DNA of 64,000 nt, taken from Limnomonas spitsbergensis. Its lineage: Eukaryota > Chlorophyta > Chlorophyceae > Chlamydomonadales. The stretch covers positions 2,753,001-2,817,000 of the forward strand of contig JAYJMM010000100.1 in assembly GCA_037349105.1 (NCBI GenBank), in the 5' to 3' direction. The notes beneath the pieces are model-generated. The model searched no databases. It was not told the origin of the DNA and saw nothing but the letters and a program-made list of their open reading frames with translations. The translations under genes and the position numbers were made by a program. Position 1 is the first letter of the stretch, and every line of letters begins with the position of its first letter. Below, one piece after another: positions 9,401 through 19,400 of the stretch.

Positions 9401-11515
9401 TCTGCTTCTTTTCAGTGGAGGGCAAGGGGCGCCTGTTGGTGTGGAGCTGTACCATGGGTGTGCTTCTGGATGTGTGGTGAGTGGACAGACATGAGTGGGG
9501 ATGGAGTGAGAAAGGAGTGAAAGAGGAGTGACAAATGAGTATGGAGCTGCATCAAGGGTGTCCTTCTGGATGTGTGGTGAGTGGACAGAAAGGAGTGATG
9601 GAGTGATATATGAGTGAGTATGGAGTGGGAGACTAGACTAGATGAGTGGGTGTGGAGTGAGAGCTGACTAGGTTACTGAGTCCAGAGGAGAGATGGGTGA
9701 GAGATGAGTGAGCATAGAGTGGGTGATAAGTGGTGTATTGAGAGACAGGTGGGGACAGGTGGGGACAAGGCAGAACATGTGGAGCAGGTGGTGCAGGCGG
9801 GGCAAGGCAAGGCTGTGGTGGGAAAGCATGAACGGTTCGGCTTCGTCGGCCAAGATACTGAACACTGAATCCTAAACCCTAAATCCTGAACCCTGAATAT
9901 GTTGCACAGGTCGTTGCAGTGCTGAGCCTGCTGGAGTTGCACCTCCCAATGTGAAAGCCTCCACCCTGGACCCTGAATGTAATAATAATCCCCGTCAGTC
10001 AAGACACCCTAACCCCTGCGCATTAAACCCTTAACCTCCAACCCTTCCCTTGTCACCTTACATGATGCACAGGCCGGGTTTTGCCAGCCATTGCAGCCAA
10101 GCCGGATGGGGCATCCCCTCCAGTCAAGACACCCTTAAGCCTGTGCCTAAATACCTGAACCCTTCAACCTTTGCCATGCCACCCTGCATACCCTGGAACC
10201 TAAGTTGCTGCAGTGTGTGTTGTGGCACACCTAAAACCTCAGACACCTGCCCAAAACCCTGAACCTGATGCGTAGGCCAGGTTTCGCCAGGTGTAGCAGC
10301 CAAGCAGGATGGGGCATCCCCTTCGGTCAAGACACCCTGAACTCTTAACCTCCAACCCTTACCTTGCCACCTTACATGCTCTGGAATAACAACTGTTGCA
10401 ATGTGTGAATGTGTGAAAGCTAAATACCGGAACCCCATACGCGACGCTCTTAACCCTAAGCCCTAAACCCTAAATACTGGACATGATGCACAGGCCGGGG
10501 TTCGCTAGCCATTGCAGCCATGCCGGTTGGGGCATTGGCCACTTCTATTCCATCTCCGGAGACGGCGAGGAGGGCGCCATCGTCAGCACCTCGGCGCTGT
10601 GCCGCCTGGGCAGCATGGCTCCAGAAGCGGCACACATTGTGAGCAGGGTCTGGGGTTAAGGACAGGCGGTGCACATTTCCACCCACCCTGTTCTTTGATT
10701 AGTGGCCAGTTGGTGGGACAAGGCACATTGCAAGGATGCTCGTTTTATGACAAATTGTTTTGGTTTCGGTGCCTGCCGGGTCGTGGCACTTCAGCGCTCG
10801 GCCGCCTGGGCAGGATGGCGCCGGTGGCGGCACAAATTGTGAGAGTGGCCGTTCGCTGGTTCCTGATCGGGTTTGTTTCCGATGAGTCACTGGTCGGCGG
10901 GACATGGCATGTTTGGAGGAGGCTGGTATCGGATGCTGATTATGTTTGGACTTGGCACCTCAATCAGTGTTCCTTCTTTTGTGATTCAGCGACACGTCAA
11001 CTACACTACTGCCGCTGACTGGAGGTCCCATTCGTTGCCGTCCTTGCTGCTTTGGTTGCCAGTTGCAGGCCGGTCCAGGATTGTCCGTGAATGGGTCTTT
11101 GGCAGCTGCTGGGCGGCCTGCGAATGTCGAACTTGCAGCCGAAAAAAAGGATACTGACTTCTGTCTTTTGCCGCCTGTGAAGCATGTCTCCAATGCGTCA
11201 TAATGCCGGTGTAATCCCTGAACCTTCACCCCAAACCCTCAATGCCCCGCTCCTTTTTTGCAGCCGGTGTACTCTCCGTCATGCATGAGCGCACTGGTAT
11301 CGCGTGGTGGACTCACCCTAGCTGCAGGTGCAACCACCGTGCGGCCGCTGGCGTCGTGCTCCGCTGTCGGCAGCGGCGGCTCGGTGGCTGTCACCGTTTA
11401 CCACAACAAGGTCCATGTGTGGCGCGTGCTGGAGGGTGGTAGCGGCCGATCGTCGCTGCCTTATGTGGCGCTGCAGGCAGCGTTGTGTCCGGTTCAGCCG
11501 ATACTGGGGGATTAG
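495..11515 (+). CDS. WD40-repeat (beta-propeller) protein, 5'-truncated by window
   Basis: Twelve exons were found from splice sites and reading phase: 495-662, 1093-1160, 1548-1675, 1890-2044, 3017-3220, 4001-4155, 5142-5247, 6902-7711, 8020-8620, 9416-9476, 10518-10638 (or from 10494, also in phase) and 11264-11515, ending in TAG. All junction phases agree, giving about 942 residues; the gene starts before the window. WD40-type blades are visible, for example GHSSPISALAFSLSGKHVAS followed by LVMLWESSTGRR, then CAWDSAT, VWDCATG, VGVWDILTGDLLG, LSPDGKILAVL, LLWDTTDGK, LLVWSCTMGVLLDVW and VHVWRVLEG. Exons 8 and 9 carry low-complexity Ala, Ser and Gln/Glu inserts between blades, as is common in chlorophyte proteins. 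WD40 propellers are scaffolds; no partner or pathway can be named from this sequence. The GC-AG intron at 7712-8019 restores a clean blade across the junction. The family call is firm, the exact orthologue is unknown, and the first exon boundaries are less certain. Confidence 0.8.
705..779 (+). repeat. Decayed copy of exon 3' end (WD40 gene, exon 495-662)
   Basis: The segment beginning catgctgtatgaagtactg parallels the end of the upstream exon (catgctgtacgatgtacttt near 613-632). It continues through the exon end into the start of the intron, including the ggtgtgctggcatcactc versus gcgtgccaacgtcactcc match. It sits about 95 bp downstream of its source. Stop codons and lost donor quality argue that it is not an exon. 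Confidence 0.7.
955..1085. repeat. Degenerate tetranucleotide (CTGC/CTAC) repeat
   Basis: Interrupted cctg/cctac tetranucleotide tract directly before the exon at 1093. It lies within the intron and has no coding capacity of its own. Confidence 0.7.
1184..1214. repeat. A-run plus (AT)n microsatellite
   Basis: A run of A followed by about 12 AT dinucleotides inside the intron between exons 1093-1160 and 1548-1675. Confidence 0.9.
2080..2990. repeat. Intron made of degenerate GCAACACC-type repeats
   Basis: The 972-bp intron 2045-3016 is filled with variants of tgcaacaccatgtaac in one orientation. The best-kept pair is a 66-bp direct repeat at about 2834-2899 and 2900-2965. No coding exon is evident. 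Short frames on either strand are by-products of the repeat. Confidence 0.75.
3291..3346 (+). repeat. Decayed copy of exon 3' end (exon 3017-3220)
   Basis: The sequence ending in agtctgcgcaggtgcga repeats the end of the preceding exon and its donor (ggtctgcgcaggtgcgt at 3211-3227). The upstream gctgctgttg...acat stretch also matches. The copy carries an in-frame stop and substitutions, so it is a dead duplicate about 115 bp downstream of the source. Confidence 0.75.
3815..3905 (+). repeat. Decayed upstream copy of exon 4001-4155 start
   Basis: An acceptor-like cag followed by gtgtgggattgcgacacggg matches the true exon start gtgtgggactgcgccaccgg at 4001. The resemblance continues through gcgaagagtgacgg versus gcggagagcgacgg. 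An in-frame TAG in the copy marks it as non-functional. The T-rich lead-in sequences of the two copies also resemble each other. Confidence 0.75.
4263..4446 (+). repeat. Two decayed copies of exon 4001-4155 end with donor
   Basis: The exon end with its donor (gcaacgctgctggacgggtg near 4139-4158) recurs at about 4263-4306 (caacgctgctggatgggtga) and about 4398-4446 (gacgctgctggacgggtgag). Each copy is preceded by a recognisable gctgc(c)caagcc stretch. Both lie inside the following intron. The rest of that intron, to about 4960, is filled with ttagggtt-like degenerate telomere-type sequence. Confidence 0.8.
5199..5720 (+). repeat. 113-bp tandem array carrying exon end and splice donor
   Basis: Five near-identical 113-bp units. 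The first begins inside the coding exon (5142-5247) at caggcggaaggatgcaatcc and runs through the donor ctggtgggtg into the intron; four further copies follow. Every unit holds the last ~50 coding bases plus a donor. The last unit has a few substitutions. The regular reading frames over this array are by-products of the repeat. Confidence 0.95.
5808..5868 (+). repeat. Diverged further copy of exon 5142-5247 end
   Basis: The segment reading DADGEILAVLVGG resembles the true exon end SPDGKILAVL plus donor (cctggctgtcctggtgggtg versus cctcgctgtactggtgggtg). It lies between the 113-bp array and the 15-bp array. A further, weaker copy (EADGTILYVLAGG) follows the 15-bp array at about 6569-6606. Confidence 0.65.
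5879..6562 (+). repeat. 15-bp minisatellite (gtgggtgtgcaggct), about 45 copies
   Basis: The unit gtgggtgtgcaggct is repeated about 45 times with rare single-base variants (ccgtggg, tcgtggg, ctgtgtg). Because 15 is a multiple of 3, all three forward frames and one reverse frame stay open. The VGVQA, CRLWV, GCAGC and ACTPT repeat proteins are therefore not evidence of coding. The array is intronic in the WD40 gene. Confidence 0.95.
8714..9010. repeat. 72-bp tandem repeat with telomere-like ccctaaa motifs
   Basis: Copies of a unit starting catatccaggtatccaccac begin near 8714, 8787, 8859 and 8931, with a partial copy near 9003. Each contains runs such as ccctcaaccctaa and actaaaccct. It lies within the intron 8621-9415 of the WD40 gene. 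Confidence 0.85.
9540..9590 (+). repeat. Decayed copy of exon 9416-9476 end with donor
   Basis: The segment from tatggagctgcatcaagggt through ggatgtgtggtgagtggaca mirrors the exon end tgtggagctgtaccatgggt and its donor ggatgtgtggtgagtggaca. It lies about 105 bp downstream, in the intron. The donor is preserved but the coding part has changed. Confidence 0.85.
10061..10320 (+). repeat. Two upstream copies of the exon 10518-10638 acceptor region
   Basis: Segments at 10061-10121 (catgatgcacaggccgggtt) and 10266-10320 parallel the true acceptor region at 10482-10540 (catgatgcacaggccggggt). All share ...gccattgcagcca-like and atggggcat-like cores. Spacing is about 205-215 bp, so this is an eroded tandem duplication of the intron end plus exon start. 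Confidence 0.8.
10781..10916 (+). repeat. Downstream copy of exon 10518-10638 end plus donor and intron
   Basis: The segment tcagcgctcggccgcctggg to acaaattgtgaga repeats the exon end tcggcgctgtgccgcctggg to cacacattgtgag. The similarity continues into the intron (ggccagttggtgggacaagg versus cactggtcggcgggacatgg). It reads STSALGRLGRMAPVAAQI in the copy versus STSALCRLGSMAPEAAHI in the real exon. The copy could in principle act as an alternative exon. Confidence 0.8.
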
Positions 11516-12496
11516 TGGTAGAGAGATGGTGGGCGGCGACGCACGATTGTCAATCTATCGTCGCTGCTAAATATAGCACTGAAGACAGGGCATTGTGGGG
11601 TGGGTATAATCGATGGTGTGGGAGTAGTTTGTGAGTGAGTGATGCATGGACTGACAGGGCTGTGGGCCCTCATAGCCATCGCGAAACGCCGCTCCATGCT
11701 GCTTTCTGCTCAGTTTTTTGAAGTAGTTGCATTTCAACAGAGCCGCACATTTCTCTGCATATGTGAATGTGTTTTGCTCGCCATAAGATTTCCAGCTTGG
11801 GGGATCAGGCTGCAGGTGTCATCATCGTGCTCTGTTCTGACGCATATTTCATTTTGTGCTCTGTTTCTCTAATGTGCCATGCGAATGTGCGATGTGTCAA
11901 GCATGCAGGTAACACGAGGAGGTCAACCTTATTTTTGTCATACTGTCATCTGGGATGATCTATCCCCATCAGACAGCAATTCTGGTACAATGTTAGACAC
12001 TGAAATCCTCTCTATTGGAAACGCTCACAAACGGTATACGGTAAGTGATCTAAACCACCGTGTGGGGAGCATCTTAGGTTTTTAGGCCTGGCTGCTCAGC
12101 CAATGTCTTCATGTCTTCATGGGCAATGACGCAACACCTCTGGTCCCAGCTCTTAACAAGCCAAGGCCTCTTGGGTTTCGGTAACTGCCTTCATGGCGTG
12201 AAGTGAAGTCTTAAGCATTCAGCAGAGCATCGCAATTGATGCATGGGGCATGTGCCCCATGTGCCTGTAAACCGGGACAGGACAGTGAGCGAATATATAC
12301 GTCTGGCGTGGTCTATTGTGCATGTTGCGTCGCAGCTGTTGTACAGTGACCCCCTTGGGCAACTAACTAACACACGACATCAACACAATGGCTGTGGGAA
12401 TGACCCCCATATTGCAGGTGATAAGTGCGTATGCGTACCTAGTCAGTCTTCTTGACGTAACACGTCCATGTCATCGTCATGGGTCAGCGACCCTTA
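11516..12496. other. Intergenic / 3' flank of WD40 gene
   Basis: No convincing coding exon. A short match to the dispersed tail repeat (caatgacgcaacacctctgg, near 12124-12143, minus orientation) is present. A TGTAA at 12266-12270 is far from the stop codon at 11515 and cannot be assigned with confidence. Confidence 0.4.
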
Positions 12497-13168
12497 GACC
12501 GTGTTTCCACTGGCGATTCCCGACCCAACCGACACGGATTAAGGACGCTGAATGAGGCAACCGACGGCAACTGACACGGATTAAGGACGGATTAAGCCTC
12601 CGAAAAAAGAATAGCTTAATCCTCATCGAGGACCAGGATTAGCTTAATCCGAAAGTTGGTTGTCGACTTCGTCATTATACGCTCACAACGTTAACGATCT
12701 TAGAATGCTTTCGCCGCTATTTTACTTGTCTGCTAGAAACCAGAGGCGGCACTTGTGGTGCGGAGATCGCAAAGGTGCATCATCGGTGCGTAATCGGTGC
12801 ATAATCGATGGCGATGGAGCACCAGGCCTGTGGGATTACAACGCGCGCGCTAGTTCCCGCGTTTGAGTAGTTGCCTTCTGTAATTGCGAGAAAGCTAAGT
12901 CGTGCAAGCATGGGGCAACATTGCTATGGCATGTAGCACCATTGTGCGGACTTTCGACCGCTTGATGTCGCCATGCAAGAGGATTCGTTCCATTTGAGGC
13001 CCGATCTGGATCGTGTAGAGGCAGCGCTACAGCTGGCTGTAGCATTTCTTCCTTGGTTCCAGTCCGATTTCAGTGGAAACACCAAACGGATTAAGGAATC
13101 CTTCGCGGCCAACTGCATTTCAACCAACCCCGATTAAGGAATCCACAATCGCCAGTGGAAACACAGCC
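12497..13168. mobile_element. Harbinger-type non-autonomous DNA transposon (MITE), 672 bp
   Basis: Terminal inverted repeats of 22 bp (12497-12518 and 13147-13168) match at 20 of 22 positions and share the core gtgtttccactggcgatt. They are flanked by a TTA direct repeat (12494-12496 and 13169-13171), the target duplication typical of PIF/Harbinger elements. Subterminal cggattaagga-type motifs recur in both orientations near both ends. No transposase-like frame is present inside, so mobilisation would need an element elsewhere. It sits between the WD40 and arginine deiminase genes and may overlap the latter's promoter region. Confidence 0.85.
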
Positions 13169-13452
13169 TTAGGCCCTGCTCTAACAAGTGCTTTGCATCG
13201 GCGTCCAACCGTTTCAACCTACACGCCACGGCAAGCTTATCCCACAGGCTACTCCTCGCAGAGGCACCAGGCGCAATCATAGGTCCAGACAGCTAACGCA
13301 AATCTAACGGGTGTGGATATCCCACATGTGTCATTCCCACTCTTTTACATGCAGCGGGCCCACCCACCGCCACCGTCCTATCACCTGTCAAACACCCACA
13401 CGCCTCGTGATATTTCCAATCTACCCCTTTCCTCATTTCTTTATTCTTCACC

Positions 13453-16400
13453 ATGGACCCCACTGATGATCTATCGCTCCTGTACAACCGCCCTGCCACC
13501 GTGCACGAGCGCGGCGTGAGCACGGTGCAGATGAAGCGTTCCGAGTCGTTCCAGGACATGAAGAACGTGTTGCAAGATGAGATGATGGGCCTGAAGGTTG
13601 GCAATGACGGCGACGTCAGCGCGAATGTGAGATCCGAGGTTGTAGCGCTCAGATCTCTGTCCAGGACGCCTGCCAGCATGGTGGTCCCCTCGCCTACCCC
13701 CCGCACGATGGTCACCGCAGCCAAGAACTCCAAGCTTGCGCTAGACATCCGTTCGCTACAGGAGCACGAGAATGACGTAGCAGAGGTTGTGGTGGTCTGC
13801 GAGCCCGAGTCGGCTTCGCTCATGATGGGGGGCTTGCACCCTCGTGGTTCGCTGTTCGAGCGCCCCGTCAACATCGACGTGGCCAAGGCGCAGCACGCTG
13901 AGTTCCGCGCTCAGGTTGGTCTCGAGATTTGTACATAAAACCCTGCAATCGCGTACCTATGCTGCAGCTGTTAGGCTGCGAGCTGCCAGGTGCTAAGGCA
14001 ACCGCGGCTCTTCAACACTCGAGGGCTCACGACACGGCTTTCCCACTCAGGGGATCGAATCGAAAGATGCGATGACGCGATCAGATTCATCAGATCAGGG
14101 GCGGGAGCATGCGCATACTGGCTGCCTCTTTGTGCACGCATGCTTCTACGGACCTGTTATGGCTCGCTTGATTGTGCCCTGTGCGTACAATTTGAAATCA
14201 CCCCACCCATCCTTGAGGGCATGGCCACGTTGTCCATCAACATGTCAATGAGGTAGCCTTTGATCTACAAGAAGGACTGTCTACAGAACTGCATGTTATT
14301 TATGATCATGAGGACCAGGAACACAAATATAATGCAACAATTGAGCCCCAACCTCCTGTGACTCACCTACCCCCATGCTAAACTTTGAGGCATGAAACCA
14401 AGCTGCACTATGGCGCCATGTATGCCCGGTTCGAATCAGCATTTTTTTGTTTGGCTTCACGGCCACCTTCAGCAGGCCGCCCCTTGGCCGCAAAAAGGGT
14501 CCGATGGGGACCAAACCTGAAACGGCCGGCAGAAATGGCCTAAGCAGTATGGCATGCCATGCACGCGTACAACCGGCAGGGCTTGTTGCTGTAAGCCCTG
14601 CTGCTTGTTCCACCCCCTGTAGGCCGGTCAAGGTTTGGTTTTAATTGGCCCAATGGTAACAGACTGGCAAGTCACGGGAGGTGGTTGGGCTGTGCTCTGA
14701 AAGAAATTGCTGGGCTGGTCAGACTGTGCTGGCAGACCTGGGTATTCTCAATTGTCGTATTTATACATTGCGCGGACCTCAAAAGCACTTGCCTCATCCT
14801 TGCAGGCTCAGATATTAACAGCACTTAGCCACGTATTTGCTGAAGCTGGCTTATGGACAGCGCAGACTTACTGTCGTTTGATGTGGGTCAAACACACTGG
14901 CCTCCTTTTTTTGACGTGGATTTCGTCAACAGGACACCTACGCCTTATATTAATTGACGTGGATCTCAGCAGCCAATGCCTTGTTTTAGATGGCGCGGGT
15001 TCCGTTCGCACTGACCTACCTTTCTTTGATCTTAGCAGCGCTTGCCTCGATTTTGCCAAAGCCGACCTCAACATTGCAGGCTCATACCTTTTATGAAAGC
15101 AGATCTGAACAGCACTCTCTTCATTCGCGCTGCAGAGAATTTTGAAAGCGTAATCCCTACCTTCGAAATACGTGGATTCAGTGGCACATGCCTCCTTGTT
15201 GCTGACAAGGACCTCGACAGCACAGACCTACAGTCCTACATAATACTGCAGCAGATCCCAACATAACGGGCCTTGTTCTGTTGCTGGCTGGTAATGTGAC
15301 AGGGAATGCCTACCAGATACCTACCTTATATTGACGTGGGTTTCAACAACACAGGCCTCCTTTTTCCTGTTTAGAGCTGGCTGCTGCTGCCCACAATCAT
15401 CATGCAGAATCGTGCACTCCATATGCAGATCCTTGCACTCTTCTTTTGTGCTGAGGTGCCTTCTACTGTTGCCCTCCATCAGGCAGGTCTTGAAGGCGCA
15501 CGCCTCCTTTCTGCTTATGGGGACCTGTATGGCAGGAAGTCCTTAAATTGATGGCTGCTGCTGCCCACTGTCATCCTGCAGATCCGCGCACATGGCGTCA
15601 AGGTCCTGACTGTGCGCCAGATCCTGTCTTTTGACATTGAGGAGAACATGTCTGCGCGTGTTGACCTGGAGAACCTCGCCTTCTCTGCCCTGGAGTACAA
15701 GGTGAGGGCCTGCCAGCATTTGAAATCTGAGCCTCCAGCGCATATACCTGCTTAAACCAATGTTTTGCTAACTCGGTCCTGAGGGTGGTTTATTTACGTA
15801 GCTGGATTTTGGCCACTGTAATGTCAGATCAAAATCAGCTACTCTGACCAAAAGGGGACTGCTATTACCTCCACGATTTCTGAATCACGGCATAATTGCA
15901 CAGCACTGATCAAACCCTCCAGCACACCTGCCTTTCAAAAGGCCAGGCAGACACCGGCCTCCTCTGCTCTGGAGTACAAGATGGGGACGTGAACCCTCTT
16001 GAGATGCCCCGAGTGCAGATGATTGCAAAAGCTGCCGGCGCTCTTACCCTTCAAAACTCCGAAACTTAACATTCCCGGCCCTTTAGCATGAGGTGGGGGC
16101 CTGGACGCTCTCAGAGCCCCTCAATACAAAAAAATCAAAAGCCACCTGCGGTCATTAAGTTCAAAAAGCTGAGAATGTTGCCAGAGTGTCGACATAAGAC
16201 TGCGCGGTGAGGGCCTTGCAATTGTTTGCAAAACATCCAGAGCATGGTAGCACAATCAAGCTAAACCTTTGTTGTATCGCGCTGTATCGTGCTGCCTTTG
16301 TAGTACAATCCGGGATAACCCGAGCCATCTCGTGCCGTGTCGTGCTGCCTTGCCCGAATGCACATGGATTTGAAAGCCCCCGTTGCAGGTGCATGGACAC

Positions 16401-19400
16401 CCACATTTGCTTGCCTTTTTTGCACTGCTTCAGATGGAGAGCGGACACGCTTTGGAGGAGCTTGACGAGGAGGACCGCAAGTATGTGGGCGACGGCTACA
16501 AGCGGGAGGTTGTGGAGCACATGTCCACATCACAGGTGGGGCTGTTTCATTCGTTATCACGCCCAGCTCTGAACTCCGCCCTAAACTCCACCCTAAACTG
16601 AATCTTGTACTCTGCCATTAACGAAGCTCACACTCAGAAACCCTCCCCCGCTGCCCCTTCTCCTGGCCTGCAGTTGGTGGATTTCATCATGATCAATCCA
16701 CAATTATGATCTGCCGTTAACTTCACCCTGAACTCTACCCTGAACTGTGCATACATTTGCCCACCGCCCTCCCCCAGTCAGCATCTAGCGGGCACCGTCA
16801 TGACCAATCCACAGTCATGATCACGCCCAGCCCTGAAATATGCCCTGAAGCCCATAGTCACCCCCTCCCTATCCCCCACTGCCCCTTCCTGGCTCTAGCC
16901 GGTAGGCACGATCATGATCAACCCTACTGTCATGATCACGTGCTGTCCTGAAGTCCGCTTTTAACTCAACCCTGAACTCTGCCCATACATGGATGCATCG
17001 CGATTCCCTTCCTTTCCCTGCTGCCCCCATCTGGCAGCTGGTAGATACGATCATGATCAACCCTACTGTTATGATCACGCCCAGCCAGCGCGACACCAAG
17101 CTGTCGGCCACCTACGCCTTCCACCCGCTTTCCAACCTGGTTTACACGAGGGACCAGCAGATCACCACATGCAAGTGAGTGAGGCCGGTCCTCGGACTGG
17201 GCACATCGAGCAGTTTCAATTGAATTTTGAAATAAATCCGGCTGAGTCTAGGCGCCCGCGAGCTGTCCAACCTGATGTGCACGAGGGACCAGCAGATCAC
17301 AACATGCAAGTGATTGAGGCCGGTCCTTAGGCGAGGCGCAACAAGCCGTTTGTTTTAAATTTTGAATTTGATGGGGTTGAGTCATGCTGCCTGCGAGCTG
17401 TCCAACCTGGTGTACACGAGGGGCCAACAGATCACTACATGCAAGTGAGTACGGCCGTGCCTTGGACTGTTTGTGGCATAGTGGGCGCAACAAGCTGTCT
17501 GCATTTTGAATTTTGAATTTGATGGGCCTTCCAGCTGTCAAACCTGGTATTCGAGGGACCAGCAGAGAACTTCATGCAAGTGATAACTCTAGTTGAGGGT
17601 CTAGCCTTCAGGGAGAGGTCGGCCTTGAGATGCTTTGGCATTGAGAGGTGCAGGGCTAGCATTTCATAATTATGCAGTTGTAACTTTCCAAGAAGGCATC
17701 GAATCCGACCCTCCCTGGCACGGCTCATGCAGCACAGTTGACGTTTTAGGATAGGGTTAAGGATATTAGGTCTTGGCAGGAAGTAGATAAGTGGACTCGG
17801 TCGACTGATAGATCGACTTAATAGTATGACAAATTGCGAGTAAAAAGGTCAGTAAGTTTGACTTTTTCGTATCAACCAGAATGAATCTTGTGAGCATGTG
17901 GCGGTGGCCACCCGCAAGTCAGGCTGGACTTATAGGTTGCAGTCGGGCTTTACGGGCTGGTATGATGAGCCATTTTTTTATTGTTTGTCCGTGTTAGTGT
18001 GTTTTGAATGCTTGTTCGAACGCCAACATCTGTCTTGACGATGAATTGCGTTATTCTCATTGTTTTGAGACTACCGGTACTGGGAATGAAGCGTTCGGGG
18101 GGATTCCCTTGGGGGCGTCTTCTAAACAGGAAGACGCCCCTAAGAGGATTCCCCACAGAGGTGTCCCTAATGGAAAAAACCAACCATTAGCTAGAATATT
18201 TTTGCCGCCCTAAACAAAATCTTGAGATTCCCCACAACTGTTTGGAAGACGCCCCTTTGGGGATCCACCGCTCAACCTGTGCCGTATCAAGCCTATCGTG
18301 TTACCTTCGTCTCTGCTGGCAGCCTGCAATGGACTTCCAAATAAATGAGATAACGAAATCCTTTTCACAGGGGTCTGGTGATGGGACGCCTCAGGTCGCA
18401 GCAGCGCCAGCGGGAGGTACAAGTCATGCAGTTCTGCTTCTCAAAGCTGGGTGCGTAGGGGCAAGGGTCGTGGGGGTAGGGGGGGGGGCTTCTTAAAGCT
18501 GGGTGCGTAGGGGCAAGGGTCGTGGGGGTAGGGGGGCGGGGCTTCTTAAAGCTGGGTGCGTAGGGGCAAGAGTCGTGGGGCAGGGGGGTCTGCTTCTCAA
18601 AGCTGGGTGCGTAGGGGCAAGGGTCGTGGGGGTAGGGGGGCGGGGCTTCTTAAAGCTGGGTGCGTAGGGGCAAGAGTCGTGGGGCAGGGGGGTCTGCTTC
18701 TCAAAGCTGGGTGCGTAGGGGCAAGGGTCGTGGGGCAGGGGGGTCTGCTTCTCAAAGCTGGGTGCGTAGGGGCAAGAGTCGTGGGGCAGGGGGGTCTGCT
18801 TCTCAAAGCTGGGTGCGTAGGGGCAAGGGTCGTGGGGGTAGGGGGGCGGGGCTTCTTAAAGCTGGGTGCGTAGGGGCAAGAGTCGTGGGGCAGGGGGGTC
18901 TGCTTCTCAAAGCTGGGTGCGTAGGGGCAAGGGTCGTGGGGCAGGGGGGTCTGCTTCTCAAAGCTGGGTGCGTAGGGGCAAGAGTCGTGGGGCAGGGGGG
19001 TCTGCTTCTCAAAGCTGGATGCGTGGCAGCAGGAGTCGTGGGGGTAAAGCGAGTGCAAATGGGGAGGTTGTGTAGTTCTACTTCTTGAAGCCGGTTTCCT
19101 CGAATGCTGAACTCTCCCCCCCGTCACACCTAAGACTTTAACGTCCCCTGCTGTGCCCCTGCAAAACTCATCCCGTGTACCCCCCACCGCAGGCCGTTCT
19201 GTCGCTGGCCGTATTAGCCAACCCGGTTACCTGGAATCCCGATCTCCCCCCCACCACAACCTTAATCCGTTATGTTGCCCTCCCCCCTGCCTTAGGCCTG
19301 CCCATTGTTTGCCGCATCTGCCAACCTGGTTACCTCGATTGCTTAACTCCCCCCGCCACACCTCTAATTCGTTATCTTGCCCTCCCCCCCGCGTTAGGCC

